DNA of 64,000 bases, from positions 6,448,001 through 6,512,000 of the forward strand of contig NC_066296.1 of assembly GCF_905404315.1 (NCBI RefSeq), given 5' to 3'. Made by a program: the position numbers and the translations under genes. Below the pieces are notes generated by a model. That model saw only the letters and a list, made by a program, of their open reading frames with translations. It made no database searches and was not told the origin of the DNA. Shown here piece after piece: positions 20,580 through 31,279 of the stretch; position 1 is the first letter of the stretch; every line of letters starts with the position of its first letter. The stretch is from Leptidea sinapis. Its lineage: Eukaryota > Arthropoda > Insecta > Lepidoptera > Pieridae.

Positions 20580-20990
20580 TTAATAGTGATTTTCATTATT
20601 ACACTCGAAATAAGGGATTGCTTGTAACTTATTCTAGTAGGCTTCATAAGATATATAAAAGCTTTAAGGGTAAACACTTTTATAATAAAGTCCCAGCCAC
20701 TGTTCAGACATTATCTATAAATAAATTTAATTGTTTTAGTAAAAAATGGCTTTGTCGTAAATCCTACTACTCAACAGCTGAATATCTAAGTGATCGGACA
20801 GCATGGCAATGGCAGTAAAATATTATATTTATTAAAAAGAGCGCAAAAAAAATGGAGAGTCTTTTCTTCTTCTCTTTCAGAGCTCCATTTGTTTCCGAAG
20901 CGGCAGTAGTATTAGAAATAACATCGAAAAGAATTCTCAAGGAATCAATTTTGAGAAAATAAATGCTTTTTATGCCTTTAATGTTAAAGT
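20580..20990 (+). mobile_element. LINE-B 3' end with coding tail
   Basis: The frame 20618-20818 reads LVTYSSRLHKIYKSFKGK, FYNKVPATVQTLSINKFN and YYSTAEYLSDRTAWQWQ, the C-terminal tail of a reverse transcriptase. It is followed by the LINE-B 3' UTR (AAAGAGCGCAAAAAAAATGG, TTCCGAAGCGGCAGTAGTAT, GAGAAAATAAATGCTTTTTA). 5'-truncated. Confidence 0.75.
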
Positions 20991-21407
20991 TTTTTACAAT
21001 ATGGATTTATGACAAATATAATAATATGTTTTGCCTATTGTAATTACCGTCACTTTATTAATGATTAGTGAATTAATTTTTTTCTTATTTGTATTAAATA
21101 ACAAGCGATCACCTGTAACTCTTCTCTCGTTTTCCGTTTACGTTTTAGTAATCTGAATATTTATTCATTGAATATTTCGCTAAATTTCATAGTTTTATTT
21201 GTTGAGGAATCTTTTTTCTGAAATAATGTAGCATAAGTTATGATCTTAGTTTTAACATTAGTATAATTGGTCCAGTCGTTTCGGAGACTGGCAAGTACAG
21301 ACAAGCGAAAAATGTTTATTTTTCTGGTATAGGTATCGTGTGAACATATTTTTTATTTGTTGAAAAACTAATTTTAATACATAAACATATTTTTCGACTA
21401 AATATTT

Positions 21408-21697
21408 ACCAGTGGCTCCTTTGCACGGGATGCCGGCTACATTATGGGTACCACAACGGCGCCTATCTCTGCCGTGAAGCAATAATGTATTAGCATTATT
21501 GTGTTTCGGTCTGAAGGGCGCCGTAGCTAGTGAAATGACTGGGCAAATGAGACTTAACATCTTATATGACTCAAGGTGACGAGCGCAATTGTAGTGCCGC
21601 TCAGAAATTTCGGGTTTTACAAGAATCCTGAGTGGCACTGCATTGTAATAGCCAGGGTGTAGCTGAAAGTCCTGCTCGTCTAGTCCTTTATTTTATG
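21408..21697 (-). repeat. R300 family, full-length copy
   Basis: Reverse orientation, from ACCAGTGGCTCCTTTGCACG to CTCGTCTAGTCCTTTATTTT. Both hairpin arms are visible (GTAGTGCCGCTCAGAAATTT ... AATCCTGAGTGGCACTGCA). Confidence 0.75.
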
Positions 21698-21827
21698 TCT
21701 ACTACTTGGTTGAGTCGAGTCAGTTAGTCTTTTATTGGGCGATGTTTATGCTTTTATAATATGATCCAAGAAAATGTTCAAAACAAATGTAGGTATAACG
21801 TAATGCAAAGGTTACTTACTAATAATA

Positions 21828-22083
21828 CATAAATGACTTTCTTAATGATGCCACAGATTGGGAATGGAACGACCGCCCTCAGGCTATTAAATAATAAGTT
21901 TAATTGTATAATATTAATTTGTCTAACCATATTTTTTATGAAAAAAAAAGAAGCCCGCTGAGTTTATTGAGCCCGTCCTTCTCAGGTCTGAGGCATACTT
22001 TTTGGAATGGGTGTTAGTTTTTGACTTTCAATAAGTGATGTCACACCCCATTTTGAATAAAAATATTTGAATTTGAATTTATG
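21828..22083 (+). mobile_element. LINE-C 3' end
   Basis: Plus orientation: AATGACTTTCTTAATGATGC, CAGATTGGGAATGGAACGAC, then the 3' UTR with CTGAGGCATACTTTTTGGAA and AAAAATATTTGAATTTGAAT at the end. Confidence 0.7.
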
Positions 22084-22139
22084 GTCTAGGCTGCGGAGAT
22101 CAATCAGAACCAGGTACATTTATTTGTGAAATGAAAAAA

Positions 22140-22400
22140 AATGTACAAAAAAAATGTGTTGCGATAGTTAAAAAACGTTTGTGTGGGAAAGGTTATTATA
22201 ACATAAATGATTTTCTTAATGATGCTACAGACTGGGAATGAAGCGGGCACGCTCAGGATCTATAATTATAAATGTTTATTATAAGATATTACGTTGTAAT
22301 CTTCTCAGGTCTGTGGCAGTCCATTTTGAATGGGTGGTAGTTTTTGTCGTTCAATAAGTGATTTTGAATCCTATTTTAAATATAAATATTTGGATTTGAA
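22140..22400 (+). mobile_element. LINE-C 3' end, second copy in series
   Basis: GGAAAGGTTATTATAACATA, AATGATTTTCTTAATGATGC, then CTTCTCAGGTCTGTGGCAGT and a diverged tail ATATAAATATTTGGATTTGA. It follows the copy at 21828 in the same orientation but is more decayed. Confidence 0.65.
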
Positions 22401-22839
22401 ATGAGTTACTTATTTTCATAAAAAAATACATCAAGAGAGCTTGAATGCTTCTAAATATATATTTCAAACCGTAGAGGTGGGATAACAAAAGCGATTTAGC
22501 TAAAAGAGCTTTCATTCCGCGAGGAAAATAATTGATGCGTCTACCGCATCCAGTTACTGACTAGTCTTACTTGGTCTGTGGCATGTTACATTTCCTTAGA
22601 AAATTTAACAGAAATTGAATTATAAACGAAATGGTGACGTTTCAAACGTAACTGGATACCTTAACTCGAGACTGTTTACATAAATTAAGATGTTTCACCA
22701 TTAATACCGCTACAAAGCCGGGATGGATGAGGCATTTTGCGTACTGTTATAAATTACAGGGTGGAAATAATGACATAAATATGATTTAGTAGCTCTTAAG
22801 AACCAGATGTTTGTATTTAGATTTATTTTATCATTTGTT

Positions 22840-23060
22840 ATTTTTTCAGTTACCCTCATTTCTGGGATTAATTACATAAATTTAAGTTGAAAATAAAATT
22901 TATGAACTGAGCCAACCGTTCGAGTGACGTATCGTTGATAAATCTTGTATGTCTTGTTCAACTTTCAGGTTGTGGCTACATCTACAGGATCTACTTTACA
23001 CTGATAACCACACTTCTGGGATTATTTGGACGTTATTCCAGAAAAACGTTCCAAACCACA
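22840..23060. repeat. SINE-3 copy lacking most of its tRNA head
   Basis: Shares CTGGGATTAATTACATAAAT, GAGCCAACCGTTCGAGTGAC, then TTGTGGCTACATCTACAGGA and CTGATAACC with 62336-62500. The tRNA-like part between is reduced to TGAGCCAACCG. Confidence 0.55.
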
Positions 23061-23214
23061 ATCATGTCGAAATTGAGTTAATAACACAAAACTGGTCACG
23101 TCATTCATATTGACGGATTGATAAAAAATGGCAGCCCTACTGTCACTCTTTAAATGACATCATGACTTAGTAGCCCAACCCACATGTACGGAATACACTA
23201 ATATTAGTAGAATT

Positions 23215-23400
23215 CCTTAAAATGTGATGTTTGTGTCTTGGAACGTTTTTCAGGAACTACGTCCAATTACACAAATTAAATTTAAGAATGATGCGGGACT
23301 CGACTCCGCGACCTCTCACGTTCCGTGCAAGCGCTCTTCGAGTCCGTCGTCCCGTGTTCGAGTCCCGCATCGTTCATAAATTTTGTTTTCAAATTTAATT
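23215..23400. repeat. SINE-3 copy with two tRNA ends facing each other
   Basis: GATGCGGGACTCG (about 23291) and CGAGTCCCGCATC (about 23361) form an inverted repeat around a short tRNA-like middle (TTCCGTGCAAGCGCTCTTC). The flanks CCAATTACACAAATTAAATT and CAAATTTAATTTG are also inverted. Confidence 0.65.
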
Positions 23401-23544
23401 TGTTTGATTTATTTTATGTTTTTAGTCTTAGTTTAATTAATGTGGGATTAGGTTATCATGGATATATTTGTCTGCCTCTCGCCGATGATGAGGTTATAAG
23501 TATTGCATCATGCCTAGAGCTAAGGCAGACTCTTTTCCTTAGAC

Positions 23545-23745
23545 AGTAAAGATTATATATTTTTATTGAAAAGAGCGCAAAAAAAGAATGCTGGGAGAGT
23601 TTCTTGCGCCGCTTCTTCTCTCTCAGAGCCCTATTTGTTTCCGAAGCGGTAGTAGTATATACTAGTTATTAGAAATGTCGTTAAAAAGAATTCTAAAGGA
23701 ATCAATTTTGAGAAAATAAATGCCTTTTATGCCTTTATGAATTTT
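23545..23745 (+). mobile_element. LINE-B 3' UTR
   Basis: GAAAAGAGCGCAAAAAAAGA, GCCGCTTCTTCTCTCTCAGA, TTTCCGAAGCGGTAGTAGTA and AAAATAAATGCCTTTTATGC. No coding part retained. Confidence 0.7.
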
Positions 23746-23759
23746 ATATTATTATGAAA

Positions 23760-23880
23760 TCGATTCAAATTCAAATATTTTTATTCAAAACAGGATATAA
23801 TATCACTTATTGACAGTCAAAAACTACCACCCATTCCAAAAGGTATACCACAGACCTGAGAAGGACAGAGAATATTATAT
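23760..23880 (-). mobile_element. LINE-C 3' UTR fragment
   Basis: Reverse orientation: TTCAAATATTTTTATTCAAA, ACTTATTGACAGTCAAAAAC and TACCACCCATTCCAAAAGG. It ends at a TA-rich run before the Helitron. Confidence 0.65.
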
Positions 23881-23916
23881 TAATATAATAATAAATAAAT
23901 CGCCTTCACTGCCCTA

Positions 23917-24203
23917 TCTAATATATAAAATTCTCGTGTCAGGTTGTTAAACTTTGAACTCCTCCGAAACGGCTTAACCGATTCTCATGAAATTTTGAAT
24001 GCATATTGGGTAGGCTGAGAATCGAGATCATCTACCACCACACGAATTTTTATTTTAATTTACTTGATTTTTTTTTATTTGTTTGATTATGAGTCAACAT
24101 TAAAAAGTACATACAACTTCAAATTTTCACCCATCTACGATCAACAGTTACTTTTGTATCGCGATTTTAATATCGGCAATACAACGTTTGCTGGGTCAGC
24201 TAG
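23917..24203 (+). mobile_element. Helitron-like non-autonomous element
   Basis: Begins TCTAATATATAAAATTCTCG preceded by A and ends GCTGGGTCAGCTAG followed by T: the 5'-TC, 3'-CTAG and A/T target rules of Helitrons. The body has CTCCGAAACGGCTTAACCGA and AACAGTTACTTTTGTATCGC. It is 287 bp with no Rep/helicase gene, so it would depend on an autonomous copy elsewhere. Related copies are at 55004-55650. Confidence 0.82.
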
Positions 24204-24384
24204 TAACAATATAATATACGGCATAATACTATGGAAATAACTAAAGTAAACTAGTTGTTTGATTAAAATTATTATTTATAATATCATGGTGAGCCCAGGT
24301 TACTGTTAATCCTGAAGTAATTAGAATAATAGTGTTTAATAAAGGAATTTGAAATGGATTAAATGGAATAATTCTTGTAGGGGG

Positions 24385-24630
24385 TCATGAAATTCCAATT
24401 TCTAGTAGCGCCGTATCTTTGTCAGTAAATTGTCTAATATTTTTTACCGCGAATGCTGCAGAACTAAGTCTGTTCGCCAATCCTTCAGTATCCCCATTGT
24501 AATTTGGATTCCAGAGATATTTGATCTGTCCAGGTTTTTTCTCAGCGAAAACATTATTCTGTGTTTTCACATCGAGTAGAAGTAGGTCTTTCACACTATT
24601 AAATATCAAGCCGTCAAGATTCCGTACCAT
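24385..24630 (-). pseudogene. Reverse-transcriptase fragment, LINE-B type
   Basis: The 81-codon frame contains GLANRLSSAAFAVKNIRQFT and DTALLE. This matches the segment ADRLSSAAYTVRKIREYT in the LINE-B copy at 47652, which lies after the catalytic domain. Upstream text is unlike any RT and the rest is missing, so this is a dead fragment. Confidence 0.6.
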
Positions 24631-24827
24631 AATTTATATGTAAAACAATTGCACACGATATAAGGTTAGATAAATGACCTTAGATAAATGATTACAAATG
24701 GAAGCTATTAAACTATCGTCGGTAGTTTACGAGGAGATGATTTTAGTTGGTGCCGGTAAATGCTTTCCATCGTAGTTACAAATTATCTGCAACTTTTATT
24801 ATTCGTATATCTTTCACTGTATAAAGT

Positions 24828-25208
24828 GTAGCCCTGACCTGTATAAGTACTACTGGACAGGCTGTTCCATATGTGTGATAGCAAATTTTTTGTGCCTATT
24901 TGAAGCGCCACTCGCGAACGTCCAGAGAACTAATTGTGACAAAAGGAACGTACAATACTCTGAAGTTGATTTGCATTTTGAATTATTTTGTGTTATTTAT
25001 ACTTCCAGAATCAACGTAAGTATACATTTTTTTTTGTCAATAGTTTCCCACCATCTATCGATGTCTGCTGAGGTTGTCATCACTAGTTTTAGTACCGCAG
25101 ACTCTCGCTACATGGCCAACAGCGCCAAAATGGCGAATATCAAACAGGCACAAAAGCACTTTGACAGCCGCCAGTCCACTGGTATACAGTAGAGGTCAGT
25201 TGTAGCCC
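24828..25208. repeat. Inverted-ended repeat with conserved core, copy 1
   Basis: Left end TGACCTGTATAAGTACTACT then GGACAGGCTGT; right end, reversed, TGACCTCTACTGTATACCAG then TGGACTGGCGGCTGT. An 80-bp core (about 25097-25180, including CTACATGGCCAACAGCGCCA and AATATCAAACAGGCACAAAA) is nearly identical to the copy at 63124-63521. Confidence 0.65.
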
Positions 25209-25215
25209 CATATTC

Positions 25216-26087
25216 CAACTTCTTTGGGTGTCACTATCAAATGAGTTATAATTAATATATAATAATATAAGTACAATAGCTTTTTCCCGCGACTTCATGC
25301 GCGTGCAATAGTTACTTTGGGCAGAAATTTTTATTTTTAATACATTCACTTGGCAAATAATACGCAACAAACTGCTGTGGTTAATATATTTTTATAAGCT
25401 ACTAACTATAGAACTTTCATCCCCCTTTTTCATCCCCACACAGTTCGTAATTTTGAAAACGCTAGAACAAATATGTATTTATTTCTTCTCAAGTGCCTAA
25501 TAAATACAGATTTTCTTGGTTTTATCTTAGATAATAACGAACTTTCCTACAAGTTTCCACCCCTATTGCAACCCCGCCAAGCCTTTTATTCGATAAAAGG
25601 TAGCCTATGTCCTTTCCCAAGCTCTTGTCTATCTCTGTACCAAATATCATGAAAATCGGCTCAATGGTTAACAAACTTACATTTACATTTATAACATTAT
25701 ATACAAAGTAGGGATGTATACTCAATAGCACTTGCCCTTGTGAATAGTTTAAATGTGAAGCGAAATAAGGATTAAAGCCAGTCTTTGAATAGCTTAATCC
25801 AAAACGGTATCATCAGCTCCAAACGCCAAAATTGGAATGTTTCCTAATTATATTTGAAATATTAAGTATGTCAAACATTATATTATAAGTATGATATTTT
25901 ACACATATTGACACTAAATACTTATTGATCGTATAGACAAGACTTCAAGACAAGAAATCGATGCCCTAGCACTAAACTTAGTTCGAAGCAACTTGGTTAA
26001 AATGTTTATAGTTATAGTCTCTTTCTTAATAGCACTGAATATAAAGTACACTTCTTATTACATTATCTATTCTTTTCTTTTATCTTT
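25216..26087. other. Intron 1 sequence, nothing recognised
   Basis: AT-rich host intron. Text such as CCTATGTCCTTTCCCAAGCT and CAAATATCATGAAAATCGGC resembles generic decayed insect repeats but cannot be assigned. Confidence 0.35.
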
Positions 26088-26215
26088 GTCATCATCTCAG
26101 CCCAAGGACGTCCACTGCTGGACAAAGGCCGCTCCTAAAGATCTCCACCATGATTGATCCTGCACTGCCCTCATAAAAACTATTCCGGCGAACTTGACCA
26201 ATCATGGGTAATCGT
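26088..26215. mobile_element. RTE-type LINE fragment, decayed
   Basis: CATCTCAGCCCAAGGACGTC, CACTGCTGGACAAAGGCCGC and AAAGATCTCCACCATGATTG correspond to the fragment at 1188-1360 with many changes. Confidence 0.5.
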
Positions 26216-26499
26216 TCTCTAACTAATCTCCTCTTTTGTGATTCAATCTCGCAGAGAAACTTCGTAATAGTCATCTCCATTTCCTTCTGAACGACAATGA
26301 GCTTTCTCATAAGGCCTATAGTTAGCGACCACGTCTGCGTTTTCTTTGTATTTTCTCTTAATCAGTGGTGTTATAATAAGTGGTAAATATTATAATCTCA
26401 GTTACCTAAATGGTACAAGTCTCTTTTATCTAGTTTCTTTAACAATAATCACAGACGTGGCTTGTCGCTTTTGTCTTCGTCCGCCATCACTACAAAGTC

Positions 26500-26935
26500 C
26501 TCCGCCGCGTCTGTTCGCGATAAACTCAAAAACTACTGCAAACATTTTCATGCTATTTTCACCATTAAATAGCGTAGTTCTCAAGGTTTTAATATACATT
26601 TTTGTATACATTAATGATATTTGTTGGAGGTGTCGGAAAAAAATAAGGAATAATCGATCTGGGAGGTTTCAACGAAAACGCTGTCTAAATACAATCAGAT
26701 ATAACAACATAATGTATCGTGGAATTGTATATCATAAATAGGTCTACTGTAAAAACCATTTGTGTATAAATCTTAATGCGGTTCACAGAATACATCTACT
26801 TAACAAGTTTCAACAGTATAGTTCTTATAGTTTCGGAAAAGGTGGCTGTGACATACGGTCGGACAGACAGACGGACATGACGAATCTATAAGGGTTCCGT
26901 TTTTTGCCATTTGACTACGGAACCTTAATAAAAAT
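26500..26935 (+). repeat. Unclassified repeats, including a GGTTCCGT family copy
   Basis: 26508-26560 (CGTCTGTTCGCGATAAACTC) looks like a dispersed repeat. From about 26770 the text AATGCGGTTCACAGAATACA, CAACAGTATAGTTCTTATAG and AAGGGTTCCGTTTTTTGCCA is the reverse complement of 44998-45130. The 131-codon frame at 26346 spans unrelated segments and is not a gene. Confidence 0.5.
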
Positions 26936-27282
26936 ACTATTATTCTCAGGTAGTGCGGTAGCTGGAGAGCAGCGGAGACCAATCCTTAATCTAAAGGTAA
27001 TATAAAGATAGGTGAACTTATGCATGGATCGTTGTAATTACCTTACCCCGAGTGTGTTCAAATCCTCGTCTTCATGATTAATGCGTCTACCTCCATCCCC
27101 AATATTATCTGATTAGAACAACAGTCTGTATTCCATTTCCTTTGTTTTCGTGATAATTTGTTTTACGGTTATTTTTTGCAGTAAATCTAAACGATACTGT
27201 CTGACTCTTGTTTTGATAACTTATAGAAGGTTTAAGAATTTATCATAAATATTATCTTGTTTTTATTTTACAATTATTCTCC

Positions 27283-27580
27283 TTTTTTTCATGGAAAATG
27301 AGGACAAACGAGCGTACGTGTGTTAAGTGATCACCGCCGGCCACATTCTCTAGCAACACCAAAGGAATCACATCAGTGTTGCTTGCTTTAAGTCAAGTGT
27401 ACGCATGTTTTTTGAAGGTACCCATGTCGTATCGTCCCGGAAACACAAGGAAGCTCATTCCACAGCTTTGCAGTACGTGGAAGAAAGCTCCTTGAAAACC
27501 GCACTGTGGAGGACCGTCACACATCCAAATGGTGGGGATGATATCCTAATTTGTGGCGTGTCATCTGATACGCTGCGGAT
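27283..27580 (-). mobile_element. LINE-A 3' fragment
   Basis: Shares AATGAGGACAAACGAGCGTA, GAAGGTACCCATGTCGTATC, GTCCCGGAAACAC and GGAAGAAAGCTCCTTGAAAA with 57600-57860. Same strand as the host gene, in intron 1. Confidence 0.72.
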
Positions 27581-27799
27581 ATCATTTTTACCATATTTTT
27601 AAACTAACATGTAGAGTTTGAAAAATCTGGACTTGCAGGTAGAGCTTAGCTCTAGCTAACTAACTAGATATCCCCATTTTTTTTAACAATTAAATCATTT
27701 TGAAATGGTGTGTCTTAGTAATTAACTTTTTCGGAAAAGAGATATATTAAGGGAAATATACGAAACTTCTGTAATGAAGTCAAGTCAATATAAATAATT

Positions 27800-28065
27800 A
27801 TAATATTGACACACTTTTCACACAAATTATCTCGCCCCAAGTTAAGTGTGTTATGGGTTACAAGACAATGATATATTTAATACAATATACTTACTTAAAC
27901 ATACATAAATACATATAAACATACATAAATACATTTAAACATCCATGACTCGGAAACAAACATTCATATTCATCATATAAATGCTTGCACCTACCGGGAT
28001 TCGAACCCGGGACCACTAGCTTAGTTGGTAGGATCGCTAACCAATCGGCTTTACAGGTCGTCATA
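27800..28065 (-). repeat. tRNA-derived SINE (SINE-1), good head
   Basis: The body has ATTGACACACTTTTCACACA and ACATCCATGACTCGGAAACA. The tRNA-like head, read on the minus strand, carries the B-box in CCCGGGTTCGAATCCCGGTA and an A-box-like segment near GTTAGCGATCCTACC. It lies less than 300 bp downstream of host exon 1 on the minus strand. Confidence 0.75.
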
Positions 28066-28355
28066 AATGTTATGCTTGTCAAAGTTTTGAACCATTTACC
28101 ACCATCATACATGTTTACTCTTCATAATATTGTTTCTTACTACGTCTATTGTCTATTAGTGAATATCTGTAATTAGCTCTAAGTTTTATTGTATTTTTAT
28201 TTTGTGTTGCTGTTGGTATTTCTTGAAATAAATAAGTATTAGGTTGAGTTTTATTGAAAAAAAGTGGCAAAAAGTTCACAGTATTTCTTATAAATCAATT
28301 ATTTTATTTGAAATAATTTGTAAAAACGAATGGAGCTAGGAACTTTTTTACTTAC

Positions 28356-28404
28356 CAGCGAATACGAGCAGCCGCAACAGGGCGGCAATGTGCGATCGTC
28401 TCAT
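28356..28404 (-). CDS. THSD1-like gene, exon 1 (start codon, signal peptide)
   Basis: On the minus strand the ATG at 28404 opens MRRSHIAALLRLLVFA plus the first base of a glycine codon, then a strong donor GTAAGT. Exon 2 begins with two bases (GT) that complete that codon, so the phase fits exactly and the joined N-terminus is an arginine-rich start followed by a hydrophobic stretch, as in a signal peptide. The upstream 65 bp is GC-rich (GGTGAAGGTGGGCTAAGCGG) and is probably 5' UTR; a CAG at about 28461 could be an acceptor of a further leader exon. No stop lies between the ATG and the donor. The hydrophobic core is short and interrupted by Arg, so cleavage prediction would help. Confidence 0.68.
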
Positions 28405-28671
28405 GCTTCGTCACCGTGCCATCAAGCCCCGCTTAGCCCACCTTCACCCGTCACGCTCCTGGGAACAATTATCACACGTTCATTTATTTGTGTAATTGCA
28501 TTATATAGAATCATTTGTGGGCTTGTAATATCAACTACAATTATGAATGGAAATATACTGTAATTCACAGATAAAACATACACACGTAAAAAAATCAGTC
28601 TTCATAAGATTATGACATAGAAATAGAAAGAAGAATACAACAAACATGGAATAAATATTGGAGTTTAAAAA

Positions 28672-29255
28672 ATTTTTTAACAAAAAAACAACCGACTTCT
28701 TAAACACTATTCCAAAACAATAGATATAATATGCACTAAAAAGTATAAAAATAATTGCGTAATTTTATACAATCTAATTCTAGTTACGATTATTGTAATT
28801 TTTGGAATCGGTGTCCTTCCGCCGCGACCCGCTCTTGCCTCTCACCTCCTCACGATTCAAGCAGATCTCACCTATCCTATATATATATATGTTAATTTGA
28901 TTGTAATTGGATTCCGTAATCAGAATCTAACCAAACTCTCACCAAACTATCTTTGAAGTATATCCTTCCCAATAAAAAAAGAATCATCGAAATCGGTTGG
29001 CGCGATATTGAGTTATTCGTAAATTTATCATTCAATTTGCTATACGTATGTATAACAAATTTAAGACTTTTATGATTTTTCTCATGCATGCAATTGTCAG
29101 ATCTGGACTACAAGGGAAGCACCAGCTTTCAAATAAAAAAAGGATTATAAAAATCGGTTCACCCATTCGAAAGTTTTGAGGTAACAAACATAAAAAAAAA
29201 ATACCAAAGAATTGAGAACCTCGTCCTTTTTTGAAATCGGTCAAAAAATATTTAA
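28672..29255. repeat. Element with ACCGACTTC-type inverted ends
   Basis: The left end TTTTTTAACAAAAAAACAAC then CGACTTC, and the right end CCTTTTTTTGAAATCGGTC then AAAAA, are loosely inverted. The body includes AATCATCGAAATCGGTTGG and AAAAATCGGTTCACCCATTC. A related end occurs at 50172-50200. Confidence 0.45.
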
Positions 29256-29384
29256 AAGTATTAAGGCAATAAGTCCGAAAACAAAAATCTGAACTCGAGC
29301 CTCTTAATATCCTGTTTGACATGGAGATTCACGGCTAAAGTCACGTATAAAATTTCGCCACCAATGTTCTGAGCTATGCACTAT

Positions 29385-29590
29385 GATAAAAGTGGAAATG
29401 GACAGGTCACGTAGAGGCTTACAGATGAGAAATAGACCATGAAAACAACCCTGTGGGAAAAGAAGCAGAGAATAGTCGATGGGACGATATTAAACAGACC
29501 GCAGTCATAAGTTGATGCCAAATAGCAAAGAATCGAACGAACTGGGCATCTTTAAGGGAGGCCTTTACCCAACGCGAGGGTATTGATTAA
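29385..29590 (+). pseudogene. LINE coding-tail fragment (RTE-like)
   Basis: The frame fragments AAAAGTGGAAATGGACAGGT (KWKWTGHV), GATGGGACGATATTAAACAG (WDDIKQ) and AACTGGGCATCTTTAAGGGA (NWASLRE) follow the usual order of a LINE C-terminal tail (GHV-x-RW-x-DDI-x-W-x-EA). Stops and frameshifts are present. Confidence 0.6.
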
Positions 29591-29789
29591 AAGCTAAAAT
29601 TTATAAAACTAACTAAAGTAACTTTTTTTTTTCATTATGATTGTAAATCTATGTCGCTGTATTGTTAAGGTGTTCAAATATAACTTTCCAAATATTTAAG
29701 TTGTAAATATTTGTTCATTTCATAACTTTATTATTATTTCACCACCATGTCAATAGAACTCTTGTTAAAAATAACACATTGCTGAAATG

Positions 29790-29912
29790 GAATATCAAAG
29801 GCCGTCAACGTTCCTGTGATTCCTCTGGTGTTGCAAGAGATTGTGGGCGGCGATGATCACTTAGCAACAGGTGACCCGTACCCTCGTTTGTCCTCCTATT
29901 CCATAAAAAAAA
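29790..29912 (+). mobile_element. LINE-A extreme 3' end
   Basis: AAGGCCGTCAACGTTCCTGT, TCTGGTGTTGCAAGAGATTG and CGTTTGTCCTCCTATTCCAT followed by AAAAAAA. Only the last 120 bp of the family. Confidence 0.72.
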
Positions 29913-30435
29913 TCGAAGAGCGGAGACACCTGGTACAGGCATTATTTGCCTAAAAGTTGACTCCGGCCACTATTATGTATTATATAATTATTATTAACTA
30001 AACTAATAATTATCATAAGACATAATAACATTAACAAATAACAAGTAATACTAAAAATAAGTTGAAACATTGTTCTGAGAAATAAGACTTTTTATTTTAT
30101 TTATCCGACCTGGAAAATATTGTTTTGTTGTCCATATATGTTATATATGTAAAACTTCCTTTAGCTTCAACTAATCTAATACAAAAGGTTTCATTGAGAT
30201 CGGTCGAATCGTTTAGAAGTTATTAGGGAACATAAAAACATACATTCTCTTTTATGTATATAGATTACTGAATTTTAAATTACTTTTTGGCCAATAAAGA
30301 TATTTTTGTCATGCCGTCTCGTTGAGTTTGTAATGCGTCTTAGATCTTCGTCGATTGTTCTAGATGCATCTATTTTCAAGTCACAAGCCTACCATGAAAA
30401 CCCTGTACGAATTCTCATAATATTTTCATTAGCAC
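29913..30435. other. Unrecognised AT-rich sequence
   Basis: Contains TAATCTAATACAAAAGGTTT and GAGATCGGTCGAATCGTTTA, phrases common in decayed insect repeats. No gene seen. Confidence 0.35.
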
Positions 30436-30740
30436 ATTACCAGTAGGAGGCTCCTGTGCACAGGAATCCCGCTAGATTATGGGTACCACAACGGCGCCTA
30501 TTTCTGCCGTGAAGAAGTAATGTGTAAATATTGCTGTGTTTCGGTGTGAAGGGCACCGTAGCCAATTAAATTACTGGGCAAATCAGACTTAACATCTTAT
30601 GTCTCCAAGTGACGAGCGCAATTGTAGTGCCGCTCAGAATTCTTTCCAGAATCCTGAGCGGCACTGCATTGTAATGGGTATGCGTATCAATGACCACCAG
30701 CTGAACGTCCTGCTCGTCTCGTTCCTTATTTTCATTAAAA
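30436..30740 (-). repeat. R300 family, full-length copy
   Basis: From ACCAGTAGGAGGCTCCTGTG to GTCTCGTTCCTTATTTTCAT. The hairpin is strong here (AGTGCCGCTCAGAATTCTTT ... AGAATCCTGAGCGGCACT) with a very short loop. Confidence 0.75.
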
Positions 30741-31049
30741 GGAAATAGTACCCTTAAGTATTCATTATACACACAAAATATCTCACGTTGATTCCATATT
30801 AATCCCATTATCTGTCAGGCAGGAATAAAACCGTTAATAATCTGACTTTGATTCAATCAGAACGGTTCTTACCGCATTGCAGGAGTTACCAAGGTACGGA
30901 AAACTTTCTTGGTCTAAGTTTTCTCGTTATGAAGACGTCAACCAAGCCTCTAAGGAACTTTTATAATACCACTAATAAGTATTAAATGTTTTGTTATAGA
31001 TAAAACATGCATAATGGTAATATTTATTTATTATTTTAATACCTTATAT

Positions 31050-31275
31050 ATTTATGTTACAAAATGGAATTGGGCAGGCCACGTATCAACGGCCAGTAAC
31101 GAAAGATGGAGCAGTATAGCTGGTACTCATTAGATGCCAAAAGAAGAAGAGGTAGACCTGGTACTAGATGGAGAGACGATATAGTACGAAGGAGTGATGT
31201 GGTCCTGCACAGTAAACAATAAGGACGAATGGAAGAAGAAGTGAAGCCTTTGCCCAGCAGTTGGATGATGTATAT
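31050..31275 (+). pseudogene. LINE coding-tail fragment
   Basis: AATGGAATTGGGCAGGCCAC (WNWAGHV), AGATGGAGAGACGATATAGT (RWRDDIV) and GCCTTTGCCCAGCAGTTGG (AFAQQL) give the tail motif order of RTE-like elements, with a frameshift in AGTAAACAATAAGGACG. A minus-strand frame of 88 codons over this region is a shadow. Confidence 0.65.
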
Positions 31276-31279
31276 AATA

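Noticed and set aside
26346..26741. 131-codon plus-strand frame
   Set aside because: It runs through unrelated segments including a dispersed repeat, and its text has no domain-like pattern.
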